Assembly: GCF_000368685.1 (NCBI RefSeq)
Contig: NZ_KB849630.1
Span: 1-56,000 of the forward strand
Reading direction: 5' to 3'
DNA length: 56,000 nt
Origin: Acinetobacter baylyi DSM 14961 = CIP 107474
GTDB lineage: Bacteria; Pseudomonadota; Gammaproteobacteria; Pseudomonadales; Moraxellaceae
A model generated the notes under the pieces. It was not told where the DNA came from. It saw nothing but the letters and a program-made list of their open reading frames with translations, and did no database searches. Both the position numbers and the translations under genes were made by a program. Shown piece by piece: positions 1 to 9,057 of this stretch. Position 1 is the stretch's first letter. Each line of letters begins with the position of its first letter.

Positions 1-95
1 CTTCGAGTAATTTAAACCAATCAATCAATGATAATATATCAATCAATCAACCAGTAAAAATCCACACAAGTTGTTCTTCTATTCTCTTAATGATC
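1..95 (-). other. Leader of a leftward rRNA operon lying beyond the left edge
   Basis: These 95 bases are the exact reverse complement of 51984-52078, the leader just upstream of the 16S gene at the right end. They include the left arm of the 16S RNase III processing stem. If the two leaders stay collinear, a leftward 16S gene should begin about 80 bases beyond position 1. Identity stops sharply at position 95. The match is seen directly; the existence of the missing operon is inferred. Confidence 0.85.
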
Positions 96-271
96 TTCTC
101 GACGATTCGTCATCATCAAGCTAGGTCGGCTATGTTACTCTAAATCTCTTCAAAGTCAACAGGTAATTTCGATATTTTTAAAACTTATCAACCAATCCAA
201 GAATCTAACCAATCTAGCCAAATCCTTGTTTCTCAACAAGTTTTTATCTGCATCACCGCCGATGGATGTGC

Positions 272-299
272 ATTCTACACCATAATCACACACACGCAA
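272..299 (-). promoter_or_regulatory. Probable promoter of the leftward rRNA operon
   Basis: Read on the minus strand there is a -35 TTGCGT (294-299), a 16-bp spacer and a -10 TAGAAT (272-277). The right-hand rRNA operon uses the same -35 hexamer and the same 16-bp spacing. An A/T-rich stretch upstream (about 302-345) could act as an UP element. The start would lie about 170 bases before the shared leader, longer than in the right-hand operon. Confidence 0.6.
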
Positions 300-360
300 C
301 CCCTTTTTTACTTTATTTGCTACGGTTGTTCTTTTTTACAGCGAATCTTGATTTTATGGC

Positions 361-388
361 GAATAAGCAGACGATTTTAGTCATCTGC
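361..388 (-). terminator. Possible terminator of the nucleotidase gene
   Basis: On the minus strand an 8-bp stem with one G-U wobble (381-388 with 367-374) and a six-base loop is followed by a short TTATTC tract. It lies about 60 bases past the stop of the phosphatase gene and before the rRNA promoter. The T tract is weak. Confidence 0.4.
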
Positions 389-445
389 CCATTCAGTTAT
401 GCTTAAATTTTAGACTTCACGCTATTTTTTGTGAGTTTTAAAGTT

Positions 446-2404
446 TCACAGAGGCCGATCAATAAAGTATTGCGTACTGTAATTGGAAACAGGTAAACGA
501 AATAATGCTCTCGGTTGGGATAAGCCATCTGCTTCAAGATATTTCATAAAGGCTTCTGCATAATCCAAACCTACATCGATACGTCGCTCATTACGAATGG
601 TTGCAAGGGTATGATAATAATCTGAACCATTGGCGAGAAAATCAAGTGTTACTACACGATAAGTCTGATCCATCATGAGTAAGCTATATTCTCCAGATGA
701 ATCTTTCAATTCAATGTTGCTAATGCGTTGACCTTTTGGTTGATTAAAGTCGACTGACCAGCGTAATCCTGCTGTATAAGGATAACTGCCTGTATTATTC
801 AGCGTAATAACCGCATCAACTGCATCTTCAAGAGTGGCCTTGATCTCATTCCCCTGCATATTTAACTGTACCAGCGTACTGTTATAAGGCAGGACCTGAT
901 AAACTTTTTCTACACTGATCGGTCCTTGTTCTACATCGGTACGTACGCCGCCCCCATTTAAAATTGATAGTTGTGCAGAGAAGTAAGTTTTTCCTTGCTG
1001 TAAAAAGGCTTCTGCAACCAGCTGCTGAATATCTCCACCGTAACGATTCACCCGTTCATCCTGATTACATACATTGCCTAAACTGGAACGGTTAATATCA
1101 CGTTGTGTTCCTGGTACACGGCGTAAACATAAAATTTCCTGAGCCGTCGCCACAATCGTTTGTCGAAATTTTTCTTTCATATCACGATAGGGGCTTAGAA
1201 TTTGTGATGTTCTACTATCTGGTTCAATCACTGTAATTTCAGGGGCAAGCAGATGTAACTGCTTGGCTATGTTTAACTGCTGATCATGGGTTAAGGCAGG
1301 TGCAGACGTGAGTTTAGGTTTAAAATCATCTCCAATCAAAATATGCGGTGTACCTTGACAGTTTTTAACGCGGCCCTGAGAGTCAAATGTTATATCCAGC
1401 TCGCCGACCACGTAACTGTACTGCCACGCCTGAACTATACACACTGGATCACCATCCTTATTTTGGAGGGTGGTCGGATAAGGTGCTTCTGGCGTCATTC
1501 CAACTTTCTCAAGATTCTGTGAACCTAACAGCGTATGTGAATCACCTCCTACAATCACATCTACACCATGTAATTGTGTCGCAAGATATTTATCCATTTC
1601 ATAACCCACATGACTTTGTAGGATGATCTTATTAATGCCTGCTTGACGTAATAGGTCTATTTGCTGCTGTGCACTTTCTAGTTCATCTTTAAACAGGGTA
1701 TCGGGATTAGGCTGAGAAGCATTTTTGGTTTTCTGTGCGATGGTGAGTCCTACAAGACCAATCTTTTGACCTTGAGTTTCAATCACTGTTGATTTTTGAA
1801 TACGGGTGCTTTGATACAATGGAGATGACGGTCCAAATTCCACATTTGCAGATAAAATCGCAGTACGTGTTGGACAATCGCCTTGATCCAATGCATCAAT
1901 GAAGTATTTTAGTCCTTGATCTTTATTATCAAATTCATGATTTCCCAATGTAAATGCATCAAAGCAAATCATATTCATTACATCAGCATCTGCCTTGCCT
2001 TTTGTGAGGTTGTAATACAGGTCACCAGTGGTTGCATCCCCAGCGTGCAGTTTTAAAATTGCTCCATGTCCCATGGCAAGCTGATTAAAAAGCGCTGACA
2101 CACGTGCAAAACCACCACGACTTACACTATAAGTGCCTGAAGTACTGCCTGTATTCAGATCAAACTCCATGCGCTCTTCATCCAGATGCGAATGATGGTC
2201 ATTGATATGAATAATCTTCAAACTTGAATCATCGGACGCACTGTTTTCTGGCGGGATAACTGTAGTTGATGACCCAGAATCATGGTGTTCTTTACACCCA
2301 CTCATCCCCATGGATATAGCGAACATCAGCGCAATTGGAGTTAACATATTCGAAATGTTGAAAAGAGAAATTTGTAAGGTTGTTAATTTTTTAGAAAGCA
2401 TCAT
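446..2404 (-). CDS. Bifunctional metallophosphatase / 5'-nucleotidase lipoprotein (UshA family)
   Basis: This is a 652-aa protein of the UshA/5'-nucleotidase family, which hydrolyses nucleotides and related phosphate esters outside the cytoplasm. The N-terminus is a hydrophobic signal ending in a lipobox-like SMGMSGC with Cys37, suggesting a lipid-anchored protein. The metallophosphatase domain shows INDHHSH near residues 67-73, HAGDATTGD, and the metal-binding GNHEFD near 155. The C-terminal 5'-nucleotidase domain has the substrate-site pattern LNGGGVRTD and a GSDYY near the end. The length suits the family. Two ATG codons are adjacent at the start (2404, 2401). The gene stands alone, co-oriented with the leftward rRNA operon. 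The exact substrate cannot be told from sequence. Confidence 0.85.
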   Translation of the reverse strand: MMLSKKLTTLQISLFNISNMLTPIALMFAISMGMSGCKEHHDSGSSTTVIPPENSASDDSSLKIIHINDHHSHLDEERMEFDLNTGSTSGTYSVSRGGFARVSALFNQLAMGHGAILKLHAGDATTGDLYYNLTKGKADADVMNMICFDAFTLGNHEFDNKDQGLKYFIDALDQGDCPTRTAILSANVEFGPSSPLYQSTRIQKSTVIETQGQKIGLVGLTIAQKTKNASQPNPDTLFKDELESAQQQIDLLRQAGINKIILQSHVGYEMDKYLATQLHGVDVIVGGDSHTLLGSQNLEKVGMTPEAPYPTTLQNKDGDPVCIVQAWQYSYVVGELDITFDSQGRVKNCQGTPHILIGDDFKPKLTSAPALTHDQQLNIAKQLHLLAPEITVIEPDSRTSQILSPYRDMKEKFRQTIVATAQEILCLRRVPGTQRDINRSSLGNVCNQDERVNRYGGDIQQLVAEAFLQQGKTYFSAQLSILNGGGVRTDVEQGPISVEKVYQVLPYNSTLVQLNMQGNEIKATLEDAVDAVITLNNTGSYPYTAGLRWSVDFNQPKGQRISNIELKDSSGEYSLLMMDQTYRVVTLDFLANGSDYYHTLATIRNERRIDVGLDYAEAFMKYLEADGLSQPRALFRLPVSNYSTQYFIDRPL

Positions 2405-2642
2405 TCATCGTCACACTATTTGGATATTCATGTCATTCATCTTCTATCTAGATGACCTCATGGTCTTCTGAACCAAGAATCCAAAGCATGCAAATTATAA
2501 ACCAATGCTACATTTTCATTTTAAAAAAAATAAATAATTATAATAAATATATGTTATTACAGATAAACTAAACACTTTGAAAGCAGGATAAAAGTCCAGA
2601 CCAAGTTAAGACCTGGACTTTTGATTGGATACAGCTTTAGCT

Positions 2643-2897
2643 TTAGTAAGGACAACGCACATCGATCACTTCACGGATCATTTGCTGCTTTCCACGAAAG
2701 CTTTCTCCAATAAAAAACAGTTTTGCACGATAAGGTAAACGTGCCAAAATCATACTAAATAATTGATAATGCTCGGCAATGTCGAGTTTATCCAGATAAT
2801 AATGTGCTAAATGATAGTCTTGCTGTTCGATTGAGTCTGGTTCAGTATTGAATAAGAAAGTAATTAGCCAGTTGAGGTGTTGTTGATCAAAGCCCAT
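2643..2897 (-). CDS. Hypothetical 84-aa protein
   Basis: I do not recognise a named family. The product is a small soluble protein, rich in aromatic residues, His and Gln at the start (MGFDQQHLNWL), with no signal peptide or clear membrane segment. A good Shine-Dalgarno AGGAG lies about eight bases before the ATG, which is the main reason to accept the gene. It sits alone between the phosphatase and tyrS, with gaps of several hundred bases on both sides. It may be a conserved hypothetical of the genus. Confidence 0.6.
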   Translation of the reverse strand: MGFDQQHLNWLITFLFNTEPDSIEQQDYHLAHYYLDKLDIAEHYQLFSMILARLPYRAKLFFIGESFRGKQQMIREVIDVRCPY

Positions 2898-3426
2898 GCT
2901 GATTGCTCCTCTTGGTGTTTTTTTATTGTGCTCATAAACTATGAATGATGCGATTTCAATTTATCGGGGTACATGTTTTCAGATAACTCAATCGAATTTG
3001 CGTTTCTCTTTTTAGCAGCTCTCCTCATAGTAAATATAGGATGTAATGGGTAACTACAATAATGACAACATCAACACGATCTGGTTTTGTTGGTTTGTCA
3101 TTTATCTTTATTTAACTTAATTTGATTATGAACGGTAGCCATGATCACCATTTCGCTACATGACATCTTTATTTTTTTACATAGCATAAGTATAAACAAT
3201 TTCAATCGTCACACATATTCATCACTCTTGCTATATAGCAGGAGCCTATTATTTGGATCATAGGCAACATGATGAATCTCGATCACACTTGATTTATATT
3301 ATTTGTAGCCGATTATGACTCAAAATACGAGTTAAATTTTACACTGCGATGACGAAACTCGGAGTTGATTATTTTTTCTAAAAAAATATGAGGTTTATCA
3401 TGGAAAATAAAGACCGCTGATTAGAT
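2898..3426. other. Intergenic gap without a recognised gene
   Basis: About 530 bases of AT-rich DNA separate the small hypothetical gene from the tyrS terminator. I see no convincing ORF, tRNA or strong hairpin. Short inverted segments such as AAAATACGAG / CTCGG occur but carry no clear signal. Confidence 0.5.
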
Positions 3427-3460
3427 ATAAAAAAGCAGATCACGTGATCTGCTTTTTTAT
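3427..3460. terminator. Terminator after tyrS (perfect 34-bp palindrome)
   Basis: A perfect palindrome centred on CACGTG has A tracts on one side and T tracts on the other, so it can act in both directions. It starts eight bases after the tyrS stop codon on the minus strand. Confidence 0.85.
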
Positions 3461-3467
3461 TGTTTGA

Positions 3468-4703
<1,236 letters not shown>

Positions 4704-4761
4704 TTATTCAATTTGTGCGATATACTAACACTTTTTCAGCATATTGCAGGCGAAGTTGCTC

Positions 4762-5892
4762 ATGACAGCAATCTATATTGGGGTAATGACGGGCACCAGC
4801 ATGGATGGCGTCGATTTTGTTGCTGCTTCTTTTGATCCTCTCCATATTCACGCGACCTTAACACTTCCGTTTGAGCCAGCGCTAAGAGATGAACTCATGG
4901 CATTGACGCTGCCTGGCGATAATGAAATTGACCGCATGGGTAAAGCAGATGTTGGATTGGCAAAACTGATTGGTCATGGGATCAATATGCTGATTGAACA
5001 AAATCATCTAGATCGACATGTAATTAAGGCCATTGGTTCACATGGGCAAACCATTCGTCACCGTCCAGAGCATGGTTTTACCTTGCAAATCGGTGATCCT
5101 CATATCATTACCGAACTCACTGGTATTCCCGTCATTTCAGATTTTAGACGTCGTGATATGGCGGCAGGTGGACAAGGTGCGCCACTGGTTCCTGCATTTC
5201 ATCAAGCGATTTTTCAACATTCGACTATTCATCGTGTGATTTTGAATCTGGGTGGTATTGCCAATGTCAGCTTATTGCCCGCAGGTAATCCCGACGGCGT
5301 TTATGGCTTCGACACTGGCCCTGCCAATATTTTAATGGATGCATGGTGTGAACGTTACACCGGACATCCTTATGATGAAAATGGCAATTGGGCTGCTTAT
5401 GGCCAACCGATCAGAGCCTTGCTTGAACGCCTACAAGCCCATGAATTTTTCTCAAAAAAACCACCAAAAAGTACAGGACGTGAAGATTTTAATCTAGACT
5501 GGCTGGATGATCAGCTCGCAGACTGGCGTAATGATGAACTCGAATATGATGAGCTAGAAGACACACCAGAAAATGTTCAAGCGACCTTACTTAAACTCAC
5601 CACCCGTGCCATCAAAAAAGCGATTTATCGTTCAGAGCTGGATACAGGCGAAGTTTATGTGTGTGGTGGTGGGGCTTATAATTCGCATCTTTTGGAACAA
5701 CTTCGTTGGCGCCTGCGCAAACATCACTGGTCTGTTCAAAGTACCAGTGTTTTGGGACTCTCTCCAACATGGGTTGAAGCAACCGCGTTTGCATGGCTCG
5801 CCATGCGTTTTATGCAACAACAGAGTGCTAATTTGCCATCGGTGACAGGCGCAGCAGGTTTTCGTATTTTGGGAACCATCACCAGCGTTTAA
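4762..5892 (+). CDS. anmK: Anhydro-N-acetylmuramic acid kinase
   Basis: AnmK opens and phosphorylates 1,6-anhydro-MurNAc from cell-wall turnover to MurNAc-6-phosphate in the cytoplasm. The 376-aa protein shows the N-terminal ATP-binding GVMTGTSMDGVD, IGSHGQTIRH, the LNLGGIANV and FDTGPAN motifs, and VCGGGAYN near the C-terminus, all typical of the family. The reading frame extends to a TTG at 4744, but the ATG at 4762 (MTAIYIGVMTG) gives the usual N-terminus. It is divergent from tyrS and ends at a bidirectional terminator shared with erpA. mpl and a lytic transglycosylase of the same recycling process lie elsewhere in the window. Confidence 0.95.
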   Translation: MTAIYIGVMTGTSMDGVDFVAASFDPLHIHATLTLPFEPALRDELMALTLPGDNEIDRMGKADVGLAKLIGHGINMLIEQNHLDRHVIKAIGSHGQTIRHRPEHGFTLQIGDPHIITELTGIPVISDFRRRDMAAGGQGAPLVPAFHQAIFQHSTIHRVILNLGGIANVSLLPAGNPDGVYGFDTGPANILMDAWCERYTGHPYDENGNWAAYGQPIRALLERLQAHEFFSKKPPKSTGREDFNLDWLDDQLADWRNDELEYDELEDTPENVQATLLKLTTRAIKKAIYRSELDTGEVYVCGGGAYNSHLLEQLRWRLRKHHWSVQSTSVLGLSPTWVEATAFAWLAMRFMQQQSANLPSVTGAAGFRILGTITSV

Positions 5893-5903
5893 TTCTGGCC
5901 AAT

Positions 5904-5931
5904 AAAAAAATCCCCTTTCGGGGATTTTTTT
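5904..5931. terminator. Bidirectional terminator between anmK and erpA
   Basis: A CCCC/GGGG-cored stem with a four-base TTTC loop is flanked by seven A's and seven T's, serving both convergent genes. Confidence 0.9.
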
Positions 5932-5953
5932 ATTGCTCTGAATCCAGCGATCT

Positions 5954-6289
5954 TTAGATCGAAAATGATGAACCACAACCGCAAGTTGTAGTCGCATTTG
6001 GATTTTGGATTATAAAGCGAGAACCTTCCAGTCCTTCAATATAATCGACCACCGAACCTACCAGATACTGATAGCTCAGTGAATCTACTAACATTTTGAC
6101 ATCACCATTTACAAACTCGGCATCATCTTCGTTGGGACTATCAGCAAAATTAAAGCCATAAGAAAAGCCAGAACACCCACCGCCTGTCACATAAACACGC
6201 AGCATCAAATCCTGATTGCCTTCGCTATCGCGGAGTTGGCGCACTTTTTTTGCAGCATTATCTGTAATAACAAGAGCTTGGGCATTCAT
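5954..6289 (-). CDS. erpA: Iron-sulfur cluster insertion protein ErpA
   Basis: A-type Fe-S carrier of the HesB/IscA family that delivers clusters to target proteins. The 111-aa sequence has the three conserved cysteines: Cys39 in [11 protein letters not shown] and Cys103/Cys105 in the C-terminal CGCGSSF. The length is normal. It is a single gene, convergent with anmK and separated from it by a shared terminator. The C-terminal spacing and the acidic insertion SPNEDDAEF favour ErpA over IscA or SufA. Confidence 0.93.
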
Positions 6290-6407
6290 GACAGGTATTC
6301 CTCAGACTAGATTCAGATATCATCTTAAAACCATGAAACAGTATAACATATTCGATATGGGGACTGTCTTTCAAGTTTAAACTTTATTCTGAGTCTGGTG
6401 GTCAGAA

Positions 6408-7412
6408 TTATTTGTAATTTTCATCCTGTAAACCACATTCAAAATTGGTGCGATCTTCCTTACAACGGAATTGCCAAAGAAGTTTCATCATGCGTTTATC
6501 GTAAATACCCCGTTTAGTCAGATTAATTCGCGACTCACGCATCATTTTTTGATAGCCTGGTTTATCAGCAGCAGGGACTTCCATCCAGTATTTCTGCGGA
6601 ATATCTGCTTTCATTTTGCCCAAAATATTGAAGGCGCGGGGTAACTGGCCCTTGACCCAATCTCGTGATTTTTGTCCAAAACCTTCAGGAAATTTATCCT
6701 GACGAATAATAATATTACCTGTTACCTGTAAAATTGGATAATCTACAATTGCCCCCTTAGTGCCTAAACCCTTATGCAGTTCAAGTGGTTTAAACGCAGC
6801 GGCAGGTGCGCCAATAATATCGACTTGATGATTATTAAATTTGGCTCCAAAGTTGGTGACATCAGCACTTACCGCTTGTGCACCAATTTGCTGTACCATG
6901 ATTTTCTGTGCTTCATCATAATCCAGCACCGCAATTTTTTTACCTGCGGCCTTGGCTACGGTATTAATACTACGATCATTCACCAATAAGTAGGCGTCTC
7001 CTACAGGAATCACCCCTGCGACCTCGTATTGCCCATTCACCATATATTTGGCAAATCCTGGACTGGCAAGCCCCTGCATGACTTTTACTGCAAGCTTAAG
7101 ATCTGTAATCGCACCAATCGCATCTAAGGAGCCAGTAAAGGAGTTAAATTGACGTCCCCTCATGCCTGTCACACTGATGCCATCACACTTACCCGCTTTG
7201 AAATCCTCTGCAATCACAGCTTCGTTTTGACCCACTTTAAGCTCGATATCTGCCCCCCAACTTTTTGCAGCGAGCTGATAGTCTTTCATCAGGTTGTAGA
7301 CATCACCATTTTTTCCGACCAGATCAAATACACAGACGGTTTGTTTGGCATGTACCGTTCCTGCCAGTACACCCAGTGTAATGGTGGCCATGATTTTTTG
7401 TGTCCAGTTCAT
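6408..7412 (-). CDS. Periplasmic solute-binding-like protein (DUF6091-type), copy 1
   Basis: A 334-aa exported protein with signal peptide MNWTQKIMATITLGVLAGTVHA. The fold looks like a phosphonate/TRAP-type periplasmic binding protein. Conserved features shared with the next gene include CVFDLxGKxG near the mature N-terminus, KAGKCD, VDIIGAPAAAFKPLELHKGLG, GFGQKSRDW and LTKRGIYD. Four cysteines (two near the N-terminus, two near the C-terminus) are kept in both copies and could form disulfides. I chose the ATG at 7412 because AAAGGA lies seven bases before it; another in-frame ATG is at 7418. No transporter genes are adjacent, so the ligand and partner are unknown. Confidence 0.8.
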   Translation of the reverse strand: MNWTQKIMATITLGVLAGTVHAKQTVCVFDLVGKNGDVYNLMKDYQLAAKSWGADIELKVGQNEAVIAEDFKAGKCDGISVTGMRGRQFNSFTGSLDAIGAITDLKLAVKVMQGLASPGFAKYMVNGQYEVAGVIPVGDAYLLVNDRSINTVAKAAGKKIAVLDYDEAQKIMVQQIGAQAVSADVTNFGAKFNNHQVDIIGAPAAAFKPLELHKGLGTKGAIVDYPILQVTGNIIIRQDKFPEGFGQKSRDWVKGQLPRAFNILGKMKADIPQKYWMEVPAADKPGYQKMMRESRINLTKRGIYDKRMMKLLWQFRCKEDRTNFECGLQDENYK

Positions 7413-7622
7413 TATCATATCCTTTGATGGGTATCGTTGTTTTTATTGAAGACTTATCTGAAGCACTGCTTCTTATTCAATTGCGATGATTGCATTTTGA
7501 AGATGAAGTATGTGGATAATATTTCACACCTTGGTAGCAGCTACTTTGCAAGTACTATCACCGTTTAGCTTAGCGTGTCTATTGATTGAAACAATGGCAC
7601 AACTGACAGGATTTTATTCAAT

Positions 7623-7652
7623 AAAAAAGTCCGGCATTTATCCGGACTTTTC
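7623..7652 (-). terminator. Terminator after the second solute-binding-like gene
   Basis: On the minus strand a GTCCGG/CCGGAC stem with flanking A-T pairs is followed by a run of T's, just past the stop codon at 7667. Confidence 0.85.
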
Positions 7653-7666
7653 CTTAAAAATCAATA

Positions 7667-8677
7667 TTATTCACCAGGCATTGCACATTCAAAGTTGGCT
7701 TTATCAACTGAACAACGCGCTTTTTTGAGTACAGACATCATTTCTGGATCATAAATACCACGCTTGGTTAGATCTATACGACCATCTCTTAGCAATTTTT
7801 GATACTTAAGTTTGTCTTCGGCAGTCAAGTTCATTTTGTATTTGGCTGGAATTTCAGCTTCCAAACGGTTAATCATCGCGAAGTTTTTCGGTAAGCGTTT
7901 CACAAACCAGTCACGTGACTTTTGACCAAAACCCTGAGGGAACTGATCTGGGCGAATCACAAGATCTGCAGTAACCTGCAATACAGGGAAGTTCCACATG
8001 ACCCCATTTGCGCCTAAACCTTTATGCAATTCTAATGGTTTGTAAGCATAGGCTGGTGCACCTACAATATCCACTTGTCCATTGTTAAATTTGGCTGCAA
8101 AGTTAGAAATATCAGATAATACGGCTTGCGCACCTACGCGCTGTACCATGATTTTCTGTGCATCATCATACCCAAGCACGGCAAACTTTTTACCCGCAGC
8201 TTTCTCAATTGAGTTAATATTTTTATCACGTACAAAAATAAATGCTGAACCTAGTGGCGAAATACCCGCAACTTCATATTTTTTACCACCCAGATTGGTG
8301 GTCATTTTTGCTGCATTGCGGGCATCTAGTACATAGCTGATTGCACGTTGTGCAATCTGGTTATTGGGAACGCCGCCCAATGAATCGATTGAACCTGCAA
8401 ATTTGTTATATGGACGCGCACGCATTGCAGTCATAGCAACCGCATCACATTTACCTGCTTTGAAGTCATTATCCGCAACCGCTTCGTCCTGACGCGGTAC
8501 CAGATTAATGTCTGCACCCCAGCCTTTGGCTGCCAGTGCCCATTCTTCCATCATCTTATAAGACTCACCCGATTTACCCAGTAAATCGAAAACACAGACA
8601 TCTACTTTGGCGGCTTGTGCAGTTGCAGATAAACCACAAACAGATGCAGCAGTGAGCATGAGTGCGAATTTCTTCAT
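7667..8677 (-). CDS. Periplasmic solute-binding-like protein (DUF6091-type), copy 2
   Basis: A 336-aa paralogue of the preceding downstream gene, with signal peptide MKKFALMLTAASVCGLSATAQA. It keeps the same blocks: CVFDLLGKSG, KAGKCDAVAMTAMRAR, VDIVGAPAYAYKPLELHKGLG, QGFGQKSRDW, LTKRGIYDPEMM and a C-terminal Cys pair. The two genes are in the same orientation, separated by about 250 bases containing a terminator, so each is probably transcribed on its own. They look like a tandem duplication that has since diverged. The ligand is unknown; the family is common in Acinetobacter. Confidence 0.8.
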   Translation of the reverse strand: MKKFALMLTAASVCGLSATAQAAKVDVCVFDLLGKSGESYKMMEEWALAAKGWGADINLVPRQDEAVADNDFKAGKCDAVAMTAMRARPYNKFAGSIDSLGGVPNNQIAQRAISYVLDARNAAKMTTNLGGKKYEVAGISPLGSAFIFVRDKNINSIEKAAGKKFAVLGYDDAQKIMVQRVGAQAVLSDISNFAAKFNNGQVDIVGAPAYAYKPLELHKGLGANGVMWNFPVLQVTADLVIRPDQFPQGFGQKSRDWFVKRLPKNFAMINRLEAEIPAKYKMNLTAEDKLKYQKLLRDGRIDLTKRGIYDPEMMSVLKKARCSVDKANFECAMPGE

Positions 8678-9057
8678 CTTATGTATTCCTTTGATCGACT
8701 TTTTTTAGTTCAGGAGTATCCTTTCAATGCAAATATTAAAGAGGTTATTTAAAAAAAAATAGAGCTTTTACTCCACTTTTTTGTCGCAAAATGAATCTTT
8801 TTGATACAAAAGCGTAGAGTTAGACACATTTTTTTGAAAAAACTAGCTTTAATTAAAAATAATAAATATCTAAATATTTGATTTATTTATATAAAAATAA
8901 AATATTCATTTATTTGATTCATTTAGTGATTAGACTACCCAGTCACATTTAGAAGTGATCACTTATTCTCAGGCTGACTTGATACTTAAATTTTTGTCTT
9001 CGTGTTCGTATATCTTTAGAATAGCGCTACTGTTCTCTGCATAGCGTCAATTTCTCC
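8678..9057. other. AT-rich divergent intergenic region
   Basis: About 380 bases separate the leftward binding-protein gene from the rightward ABC-F gene. The middle (8860-8940) is extremely A/T-rich. It must hold promoters for both directions, but I cannot single out convincing hexamers. Confidence 0.4.

Noticed and set aside
3427..3460. Perfect palindrome with CACGTG after tyrS as a parS site
   Set aside because: The flanks are GAT/ATC rather than GTT/AAC, and A and T runs mark it as a terminator.
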